9,651 nucleotides of DNA, from positions 1-9,651 of the forward strand of contig JAUIFT010000049.1 of the NCBI GenBank assembly GCA_030430345.1. Reading direction: 5' to 3'. Position numbers and translations under genes: made by a program. This document shows, piece after piece, positions 1 to 5,252 of this stretch. The notes beneath the pieces were generated by a model. The model had not been told where the DNA came from and ran no database searches. It saw only the letters and a list, made by a program, of their open reading frames with translations. This DNA is from Calditrichia bacterium. Lineage in GTDB: Bacteria > Calditrichota > Calditrichia > RBG-13-44-9 > J042. Numbering within the stretch: position 1 is the first letter of the stretch; every line of letters starts with the position of its first letter.

Positions 1-8
1 ATCGGCAT
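1..8 (-). CDS. Start of a gene running off the left edge (first codons only)
   Basis: An ATG at 8-6 on the minus strand is preceded by a purine-rich AGAAGAGG, about 7 bases upstream, which is a good Shine-Dalgarno sequence. Only Met-Pro and part of a third codon are visible. It lies 38 bases after the stop of the 51-residue gene and has the same orientation, so it is probably the next gene of the sigma-factor operon. In such operons this place is often taken by an anti-sigma factor, but nothing in the two visible codons can show that. Confidence 0.4.
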
Positions 9-46
9 ATAGCAACCTCTTCTTTTCGGTTTTCTCTATCGCTGAA

Positions 47-202
47 TTATTTCAGGAATCCGCCGAGGATTGAGCTGAATCCCCCTAAAACCATGTTGAG
101 AAAATCGCGGATCATCACCCTCAATTTGAGAACATTCACTGCGCCGGCAACGTGATCCTCGGTAATTTCTTTCCCGAGATCATCATCCCAATCTTTACTC
201 AT
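47..202 (-). CDS. Small 51-residue protein of unknown function behind the sigma factor
   Basis: A complete frame of 51 codons and a TAA stop. The ATG at 202-200 is preceded by GGAGAAGG with about 4 bases between, a strong ribosome binding site that argues for real translation. The protein starts with an acidic stretch (SKDWDDDLGKEITEDH, residues 2-17), followed by a basic and hydrophobic segment (roughly residues 22-37) and a Gly-rich hydrophobic tail (LGGFSSILGGFLK, residues 39-51). The tail could form an amphipathic or membrane-associating helix, although it is short for a full membrane span. There is no zinc-finger HxxxCxxC motif of the ZAS anti-sigma type. It starts 57 bases after the sigma-factor stop, probably in the same transcript, so it may be a regulator or partner of the sigma factor; this is inference from position only. 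I do not recognise the family. Confidence 0.6.
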   Translation of the reverse strand: MSKDWDDDLGKEITEDHVAGAVNVLKLRVMIRDFLNMVLGGFSSILGGFLK

Positions 203-259
203 TTTCCTTCTCCGATTAATTTCCGGTATTTGTTTAACAAGCCGTCATAATTCTATGAA

Positions 260-937
260 TCAGGCAAACTCACCAAGGCTTTCAAAAGTGGTTTTGAATT
301 CCTCGCGAGCACGTTTTAAACGCATTTTTGCAGCGCTGAGCCCGATTCCCAGTTCATCGGCAATACTTTTATAATCCATTTCTTCAAAATAGCGCAGCCG
401 GATGATCTGGCTGGCTTTCTCCCCCAGTTTTCCGAGAGCTTCTTCGATCCGTTTTCGGGTATCTTCCTGCTCCAAAGCTGTTTCCACCTGCAAGAATGTA
501 GATTCATCAACAAATTGCTCCCGCTGAACATCTTCAATATTTTCGGTAATCCACCACCAGGGGCGGCGCTGCAATTTTTCCAGGTGATTCAAACAGGTAT
601 TTACCGTAATTGTATATATCCAGGTAGAAAAAGAGGCGCGCATTTCGAACTTTGGCAGACTGTTAAAGATCTTCACAAAAACTTCCTGCATTACGTCGTA
701 AGCCTCTTCCTTGTGTTTGACCATGCTGAGAATCTTTCCAAAAATTTTTTGGCGGTACCGGTTCAGCAAAATTTCAAACGCGCCGGTTTTGTACGGCAGC
801 TCTGCTTTGGCAATCAAAACGAGTTCCGCATCGGCCATATCATGCAGTTTGCGACGGCGGTCTGCTGCCGATGCCGATTTGTCTTTCAACGCATCGAAGT
901 ATATGCGTGCGGCGATGTTTATTAATCGATAGCTCAT
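260..937 (-). CDS. ECF-type (sigma-70 family) RNA polymerase sigma factor
   Basis: The product is an RNA polymerase sigma subunit of the extracytoplasmic-function group, which directs core polymerase to a small set of promoters, usually in response to envelope or stress signals. With the start used here (225 residues), sigma region 2 covers about residues 54-119 and includes DVMQEVFVKIF (81-91) and FSTWIYTITVN (103-113), the core-binding and -10 recognition signature. Region 4 covers about 159-215, with the helix-turn-helix YKSIADELGIGLSAAKMRLKRARE. Regions 1.1 and 3 are absent, as expected for ECF factors. The linker holds a PWWW motif (about 126-129). Start choice is uncertain: the frame stays open to an ATG at 1000 (246 residues) and has a further ATG at 838 that matches the usual ECF length. 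I prefer 937 because the segment from there (SYRLINIAARIYFDALKD) is helix-like and protein-like, whereas the 21 residues before it are not. None of the three has a strong ribosome binding site. Confidence 0.9.
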   Translation of the reverse strand: MSYRLINIAARIYFDALKDKSASAADRRRKLHDMADAELVLIAKAELPYKTGAFEILLNRYRQKIFGKILSMVKHKEEAYDVMQEVFVKIFNSLPKFEMRASFSTWIYTITVNTCLNHLEKLQRRPWWWITENIEDVQREQFVDESTFLQVETALEQEDTRKRIEEALGKLGEKASQIIRLRYFEEMDYKSIADELGIGLSAAKMRLKRAREEFKTTFESLGEFA

Positions 938-1039
938 AAATTTCTGGCAATAAATAAAGTACCAGACGCGGCCTTTTCGCCAACGCCTTTTTTTAGACAT
1001 GGGAATTTTAGAAGTGTCACGTAATATACGATTATTTCT

Positions 1040-1067
1040 ACTGATATTGCTGTATGGTTTAAGTTAC
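1040..1067 (-). promoter_or_regulatory. Possible ECF-type (autoregulatory) promoter upstream of the sigma gene
   Basis: Read on the minus strand there is GTAACTT (1067-1061), 16 bases, then TCAGT (1044-1040). This resembles the RpoE-type arrangement of an AACTT -35 element and a TC-rich -10 element at 16-17 bases. ECF sigma factors often transcribe their own gene. The match is short and the region is AT-rich, so chance is a real alternative. Confidence 0.2.
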
Positions 1068-1072
1068 ATAGA

Positions 1073-1161
1073 TGTCATTGCGAGGCATTTTTGCGCCGAA
1101 GCAATCTCCAACTCTACGTCACCAGAGAGATCGCGTCGTCGCTTCACTCCGCGCGATGACA
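1073..1161. repeat. Imperfect palindromic dispersed repeat (TGTCATTGCGAGG / GAAGCAATCTC type)
   Basis: The left arm (1073-1108) begins TGTCATTGCGAGG and ends CGAAGCAATCTC. The right arm (1127-1161), read as reverse complement, begins TGTCATCGCGCGG and ends GACGCGATCTC. The two 35-36 base arms are clearly related inverted copies around an 18-base spacer. This motif matches the family of intergenic palindromic repeats with a TGTCATTGCGAGG...CGAAGCAATCTC consensus that I know from many unrelated bacterial genomes. These are non-autonomous, encode nothing, and can form a long hairpin when transcribed. The copy is diverged: its outer ends are well kept while the central part of the left arm (CATTTTTGCG) has drifted. 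Only one copy is in this window, so its dispersed nature rests on recognition of the motif. Confidence 0.75.
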
Positions 1162-1299
1162 GTCGAATTCATCTACAGCATTATTTGTGTAGTATTTCCT
1201 TTTTTCTTTCCCTTTCTCCGCTGGGAAAAACAAACAAGTGTGGTGGAATCAATCGTTTGAAGCAAACTTCTTTCTCAGGCCAATATTAGTGAAAACTGA

Positions 1300-2226
1300 T
1301 CAATTAGCCAAAAATATTTTCGCATCTGCAACAGTCTGCTCCGGAAGCTCTTCCATGGGAATATGACCGGCCCCCTTGTAAACGACAAGGGTTGCATTCG
1401 GCAGATCTTTACGGAATTTTTCGGCGTGCGTCAATGGTATCCAGATGTCGCCATCTCCCCAGAGCAACAGGGTTGGAATATCAATAGTAGAGAGCTTCGC
1501 GGTATTATCAGTAAAATCGTGGCGGGCCCGTGCAATGAAGGCATCCCGGTTCCCTTCCCGGCGCATCATATCATAGTAACGATCGATCAATTCTGTTGTC
1601 ACTTTCTCATCATCGCCGTATACTTCCCGCAAACTTTTTTCCATCAATGATCGTGGGGTAAAATAACGGACGATGTGATTGAGCAAAGGCATCCGGGCCA
1701 GGCGAAATCCCAGGGAGGGCTCGGGATCGCCGGGAAGACGGTAGCCGGCAGCATCTACCAGAATCAGTTTGCGCACCTTTCCGGGATAGCGCCAGCAATA
1801 CTCCCAGGCAATGCGTCCGCCAAGGGAATTTCCGGCGAGATAGCAGGAATCGATGTTCAGCGCAGTCAGGAAAGCATCAAGAAATTTTGTGTAGGCCGGG
1901 CTGGAATAATCCTGTGCTTTATTGGGGCCGGTTAACCCGAAAGCCGGTAAGTCCATCCGTATCACCCGATAATCGGATTTGAGTTCTTCGGTCCAGCCTT
2001 CCCAGGTATGGAGCGAGGCAGCGGTGCCATGCAGTAAAACAACCGGCATACCACTGCCCTCATCGCGATAATGCACCCGCAGTCCATCGATATCGATAAA
2101 GCGGGATTCCGCATTGGCATATTTTTTCTCAATATCTTCAGCAGGGACATCCGGGGCAATTGCTATCAAGGATAGGGCTATCAGCAGTAAGATAATCGAT
2201 AAGATAGTATAGAGGATTTTTTTCAT
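1300..2226 (-). CDS. Membrane-anchored alpha/beta-fold hydrolase
   Basis: A 308-residue serine hydrolase of the alpha/beta fold; such enzymes cleave esters, epoxides, C-C bonds or lactones, and the substrate cannot be read from sequence. Residues 4-23 form a hydrophobic segment after a KK, with no clear cleavage site, so it is probably an N-terminal anchor holding the enzyme on the outer face of the inner membrane. Seen motifs: oxyanion-hole HG (66-67, in VVLLHGTAAS), nucleophile elbow GNSLGG with Ser134, acid residue in WGDGDIWIP (Asp260, with Asp258 the alternative) and His288 in GAGHIPMEE. The triad is complete and the length normal; residues about 165-240 form the cap. The ATG at 2226 is fixed by the anchor, though no good ribosome binding site precedes it. 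It lies 41 bases after the propeller gene and may be translated from the same transcript. Confidence 0.9.
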   Translation of the reverse strand: MKKILYTILSIILLLIALSLIAIAPDVPAEDIEKKYANAESRFIDIDGLRVHYRDEGSGMPVVLLHGTAASLHTWEGWTEELKSDYRVIRMDLPAFGLTGPNKAQDYSSPAYTKFLDAFLTALNIDSCYLAGNSLGGRIAWEYCWRYPGKVRKLILVDAAGYRLPGDPEPSLGFRLARMPLLNHIVRYFTPRSLMEKSLREVYGDDEKVTTELIDRYYDMMRREGNRDAFIARARHDFTDNTAKLSTIDIPTLLLWGDGDIWIPLTHAEKFRKDLPNATLVVYKGAGHIPMEELPEQTVADAKIFLAN

Positions 2227-2267
2227 GTCAGTGAACAGTTATCAGCTTTGCAAATTTGCCCATTTGC

Positions 2268-3518
2268 TCAATTTTCTCTTAAGTCCAGGGCTATGATTTC
2301 TTTTTGATTGCGGAGATATAGCTTTCCGTTAGAAAGGGATGGAGCAGTGTAGCATTTTCCACTGAGTAGCTGCATGCTGCTGATCTCACGATATGCTTCC
2401 GGGGAAGCGTCCACCAGGGCCAGTTTACCGCGGGTGCCCAGTACAACAAGCTTATTATCCGCCATCATCAGGGTGCCTTCCCCGAATCCCCGCTGCGACC
2501 AGCGCACTTCCCCGGTTTCGGCATTGATACAGCGTAAAATGGAACGATCCGTGCCATAAAGAAATCCTTTATGATAGATCGTTGAGGAGAAATGGTTTTT
2601 CATGTTATTATTCCGCCAAACCGCTCGAGCAAAAAACGCTTCGCCATCGCGGACAATTTCCAGCACGGCGGATCCTTTTTCCACCGGATGCGGAGAGGAA
2701 AAAAACACGCGATTTCCTGGCAGGATTACCGGCGTCGCCACATTTTCGTAGGAATCTGTCCGCCAGGTATATTCCCAGAGAACTTGCCCGTTTTTGGGGG
2801 AGATGCCGCTAATTTTTGAGCCGGTAAAAAATATTGCCTGCTCAATGCCATCTACCGGCATTAGCACCGGGGATGAGTAGCCGGGATGATCGCTTTGCGC
2901 CGCCCAGCGCAGTTTAGCGGTTTTCTTTTCCAGGGCGAGAATACTTTCGTTGCTGCCGCCACAACCGGTGACCAATAACAAGTCGCCGTAAATTAACGGC
3001 GTATTTGAGTAACCAAGATCGGGAACTTCTCCATTAAATTCGGCAGGGATATCCACCATCCAAATTTGCTGGCCATTATTGGCATTCAGTGCATACAATT
3101 TTCCGTGGGCGCTGGCGAGGTAAACAATGCCATTCTCGATTTGCGGCGTGGCGCGCGGGCCATTTCCCCAGGAATTCCGGAATTTTTTATCGGTGCGGAA
3201 TCGCCAGATTTCCTCCCCGGAAGCAGCATTGAGGCAAACCGCGAACTCATCCGCACCGGCATCGAACATGGTGTACGCTTTTCCCGCAGCAATGGAGATC
3301 GCCGAGTAGCCTTCCCCGAGCGCTTTCCGCCAGACAATTGACGGCCCGGCCGCCGGCCATTTTTGCAGTAGGCCGTTTTCGCGGGAAATACCATCCCGCT
3401 GGATGCCCCGCCATTGGGCCCAGGAGTCGCTGGCGGTGCTGTCGGTTTCGGCGTGTAATGATGATAAGGCAAGAAACAGTGATAAGAAGATTATGTTGTA
3501 ATATCTGAATAATTGCAT
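2268..3518 (-). CDS. Secreted PQQ-like beta-propeller repeat protein
   Basis: A 416-residue exported protein. Residues 1-23 are a signal peptide (hydrophobic core FLSLFLALSS, likely cut after LHA). The mature part begins with WAQWRGIQRDGIS (33-45), the characteristic opening of bacterial PQQ-like propellers, and then shows repeated blade signatures: LNAASGEEIWRF, LNANNGQQIWMV, LEKKTAKLRWAA, ISPKNGQVLWEY and INAETGEVRWSQ, each alternating with lines such as ATPQIENGIVYLAS. This is an outer membrane-type or periplasmic propeller without visible enzymatic motifs; such proteins usually act as scaffolds or binding proteins, and an actual PQQ cofactor is not implied. The frame stays open to an ATG at 3677, which overlaps the upstream stop by 4 bases (ATGA), but those 53 residues look like translated leader and would bury the signal peptide. 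I therefore start at 3518, though the ribosome binding site there is weak. Confidence 0.88.
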   Translation of the reverse strand: MQLFRYYNIIFLSLFLALSSLHAETDSTASDSWAQWRGIQRDGISRENGLLQKWPAAGPSIVWRKALGEGYSAISIAAGKAYTMFDAGADEFAVCLNAASGEEIWRFRTDKKFRNSWGNGPRATPQIENGIVYLASAHGKLYALNANNGQQIWMVDIPAEFNGEVPDLGYSNTPLIYGDLLLVTGCGGSNESILALEKKTAKLRWAAQSDHPGYSSPVLMPVDGIEQAIFFTGSKISGISPKNGQVLWEYTWRTDSYENVATPVILPGNRVFFSSPHPVEKGSAVLEIVRDGEAFFARAVWRNNNMKNHFSSTIYHKGFLYGTDRSILRCINAETGEVRWSQRGFGEGTLMMADNKLVVLGTRGKLALVDASPEAYREISSMQLLSGKCYTAPSLSNGKLYLRNQKEIIALDLREN

Positions 3519-3553
3519 ATTTAGAAAAATTCCCGGGGAATTTTCACCCATCG

Positions 3554-3632
3554 ACAGGCACAGGATGAATGAAGGTGAAAAGATTATTAGTTTAGAAATC
3601 TTATTTGTTCCCCTCCAAGAAATTGTGCCTGT
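3554..3632 (-). promoter_or_regulatory. Nested inverted repeat in the leader of the propeller gene
   Basis: The 155-base gap between the VOC gene and the propeller signal peptide contains a perfect 9-bp inverted repeat, ACAGGCACA (3554-3562) and TGTGCCTGT (3624-3632), enclosing a smaller one, AAGATT (3580-3585) and AATCTT (3597-3602). In the minus-strand transcript this could fold as a hairpin within a hairpin ending about 36 bases before the start codon. A GGAGGGG stretch lies between the arms. It may be a structured mRNA leader, an operator, or a processing site; no known riboswitch class is recognised. Confidence 0.4.
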
Positions 3633-3673
3633 ATTTATCGAAGGGCGCAGCAAGAATAGCCGTTGATTATTAA

Positions 3674-4099
3674 TCATGATGCCCGAAAAATATCCGCATC
3701 ATCCCGGAAGGATTTGAATTCCAGGGCATTCCCGCTGGGGTCAAGGAAGAACATAGTTGCCTGCTCGCCCGGCTCTCCCTTGAAACGGATATAGGGTTCG
3801 ACAATAAATTCAACATTATGGTCTTTCAACCGCTCCGCCAACTGGTGCCAGTCATCCCAGGCAAGAATGACTCCCCAATGCCGCACCGGCACATTTTTTC
3901 CGTCGACCGGATTGGTTTCCGCCGCACGCAATTCCGATGGGCGATGGTGGGCAGACATCTGGTGCCCAAACATGTCAAAATCGACCCAGCGCTCCGCGGA
4001 GCGGCCGATCTTGCAACCGAGCACGGTTTCATAAAATTGGCGGGTTTCCTGCAAATCCCGCACGGGGAAAGCTACGTGAAAAGGGCGAATCTTATCCAT
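3674..4099 (-). CDS. VOC-superfamily (glyoxalase/dioxygenase fold) protein
   Basis: A 141-residue single-domain protein with the paired beta-alpha-beta-beta-beta modules of the vicinal oxygen chelate fold. The first module has FHVAFPVRDLQETRQFYETVLGC (about residues 7-29) and the second has RHWGVILAWDDW (73-84) and MFFLDPSGNALEFKSF (116-131). Likely metal ligands are His8, His74 and Glu127; additional histidines in GHQMSAHH (45-52) follow a FDMFGHQ motif common in this subgroup. Family members are metal-dependent lyases, isomerases, dioxygenases or resistance proteins; the substrate here is not known. The ATG at 4099 follows an AGGAG site 5-6 bases upstream, inside the end of the methyltransferase gene, only 2 bases after its stop, which indicates translational coupling in one operon. 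Confidence 0.88.
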   Translation of the reverse strand: MDKIRPFHVAFPVRDLQETRQFYETVLGCKIGRSAERWVDFDMFGHQMSAHHRPSELRAAETNPVDGKNVPVRHWGVILAWDDWHQLAERLKDHNVEFIVEPYIRFKGEPGEQATMFFLDPSGNALEFKSFRDDADIFRAS

Positions 4100-4101
4100 C
4101 T

Positions 4102-4908
4102 CTACTCCTTTACCGCTTTAATGCTGTACATGTGTGGCACCAATTGCCCGAATCTTTCGACAACATATTTCCCCTTTTCGATCTCCACCATTCCCGGAAA
4201 ACAATTATAGGAAGAGAAAGGATATTCGCGAAAGCTCTGAATACGCAATCCACTATTCAAGAGGGCAGTCAACGTCTCGCTGGGACTATGGCCCCATTCG
4301 ATATCATGAATTTCCACATCCTCGCCACCATCCGTATAGGTGCCTTTGCTAACCTCCTCAAATGGCTCTTCCTGAAAAAAGTATGGAAAAACTATTTTAT
4401 CATACTTTTCATAATCCCATACCTGGATAAACGGATGGAATTCGACAATGAGAAAGATGCCGCCCGGTTTCAGATATTGCTTAATTAAGCCGGCCCATTT
4501 ATCGAGGTCCGGCAGCCAGCAGATGGTGCCATAGGAAGTAAAGATAATATCAAATTTTTCATCTATATGCTGCGGTATATCATAAATATTTGCGTTGATA
4601 AAACGGGCAGCGATCTTTAATTCATCGGCGAGGGATTTTGCTGTATCAATTGCCGCATCGGAAAGGTCCACCCCGGTCACAATCGCCCCTTCCCGCGCCC
4701 AGGACAAAGTATCCTGCCCAAAATGGCATTGGAGGTGCAATAGCGACTTCCCCTGCACATCGCCAAGTTCCTCCAGTTCCACACTGTTCAAGGATGTTTT
4801 TCCGGCCTTAAATCCTTCAACATCATAAAAATCGGATTTAAAATGAGCTTCAACCCGGCGGTTCCAGGATTGCCGGTTAATCTGAAATAAATCATCTTTG
4901 CTTTTCAT
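4102..4908 (-). CDS. Class I SAM-dependent methyltransferase
   Basis: A 268-residue methyltransferase with the Rossmann-like fold that moves a methyl group from S-adenosylmethionine to an unknown acceptor, in the cytoplasm. Seen motifs (numbered from this start): motif I LLHLQCHFGQDT (56-67) for SAM binding, the acidic end of strand 2 in VTGVDLS (77-83), FDIIFTSYG (119-127) and LKPGG (146-150). The LQCHFGQDT variant of motif I is typical of a subgroup often annotated only as 'methyltransferase domain'. The frame stays open to an ATG at 5010, but a near-consensus promoter lies inside that extension and a GGAG sits 9 bases before the ATG at 4908, so 4908 is the better start. It is the first gene of the cluster and ends 2 bases before the VOC gene. 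Confidence 0.88.
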   Translation of the reverse strand: MKSKDDLFQINRQSWNRRVEAHFKSDFYDVEGFKAGKTSLNSVELEELGDVQGKSLLHLQCHFGQDTLSWAREGAIVTGVDLSDAAIDTAKSLADELKIAARFINANIYDIPQHIDEKFDIIFTSYGTICWLPDLDKWAGLIKQYLKPGGIFLIVEFHPFIQVWDYEKYDKIVFPYFFQEEPFEEVSKGTYTDGGEDVEIHDIEWGHSPSETLTALLNSGLRIQSFREYPFSSYNCFPGMVEIEKGKYVVERFGQLVPHMYSIKAVKE

Positions 4909-4938
4909 AAAGAACGTCTCCGGAATCAAATGTTTCCC

Positions 4939-4967
4939 AAAATACCGGCAAATTATTGGAATGTCAA
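4939..4967 (-). promoter_or_regulatory. Sigma-70-like promoter for the methyltransferase cluster
   Basis: On the minus strand, TTGACA (4967-4962, a perfect -35 box), 17 bases, then TATTTT (4944-4939, four of six bases of the -10 box). Transcription would start near 4932, giving a leader of about 25 bases before the ATG at 4908 with its GGAG site in between. This placement independently supports the shorter methyltransferase start. The promoter probably drives at least the methyltransferase and VOC genes. Confidence 0.6.
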
Positions 4968-5202
4968 TAATTCTTGGGGAAATGGATAAATAAGCAAATA
5001 AACAGAACATGCGAACAACAGAGAATGAGCAAAAATAGCCAACTTTCTTTCTGCGCCTTTGAGTTTATCAGAATCTTTCCGTAAACTTGCCCGCAGTGCC
5101 TGAAAATAATGTCACCGCATTTTAAGAGGCGCGCTCCAGTACGGGGCAGCGGCGTACCCCAAAATATCTGTGTTCAGCCGGTAAAATACCTCGTTTAGGG
5201 CA

Positions 5203-5231
5203 TTGAGATCACAAGCAAATTAATCTATTAT
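5203..5231 (+). promoter_or_regulatory. Sigma-70-like promoter for the propeller-amidohydrolase gene
   Basis: TTGAGA (5203-5208, five of six bases of the -35 box), exactly 17 bases, then TATTAT (5226-5231, five of six bases of the -10 box). Transcription would start near 5238, so the leader is short, about 15 bases, and contains the GGAGG ribosome binding site (5242-5246) that sits 6 bases before the ATG at 5253. Confidence 0.65.
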
Positions 5232-5252
5232 TCATTTACATGGAGGCAGAAG

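Larger units (their letters stand above)
1001..1299. other. Intergenic region between sigma factor and hydrolase genes
   Basis: About 300 bases without a convincing gene, lying upstream of the sigma-factor gene and downstream of the hydrolase gene. It contains the palindromic repeat at 1073-1161 and a possible ECF-type promoter at 1040-1067. Short plus-strand open frames across it (999-1289 and 1072-1260) run through the repeat, lack ribosome binding sites and have low-complexity or arginine/serine-rich translations, so I do not call them. From 1162 to 1299 I see only a pyrimidine-rich stretch and no convincing rho-independent terminator for the hydrolase gene. Confidence 0.6.
4909..5252. other. 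Divergent intergenic region with two outward promoters
   Basis: The 344 bases between the methyltransferase and amidohydrolase starts hold one promoter for each side (4939-4967 leftward, 5203-5231 rightward). In between, from about 4968 to 5202, I see no gene, no convincing terminator and no clear operator; a small GGGG/CCCC inverted element around 5143-5160 is too weak to call. Confidence 0.6.

Noticed and set aside
515..925. A 136-codon plus-strand frame opposite the sigma factor
   Set aside because: Shadow of the sigma gene; its translation is Cys/Phe-rich without any domain pattern.
999..1289. Plus-strand frames of 62-96 codons in the intergenic region
   Set aside because: They read through the palindromic repeat, lack ribosome binding sites and give no protein-like pattern.
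3937..4488. A 183-codon plus-strand frame across the VOC/methyltransferase junction
   Set aside because: Antisense to two recognised genes and spans their boundary; no start signal.
1300..4908. The four-gene minus-strand cluster as a single new pathway
   Set aside because: Methyltransferase, VOC protein, propeller and hydrolase could be imagined as one detoxification route, but they differ in cell location and no substrate link is visible; co-orientation alone is weak evidence.
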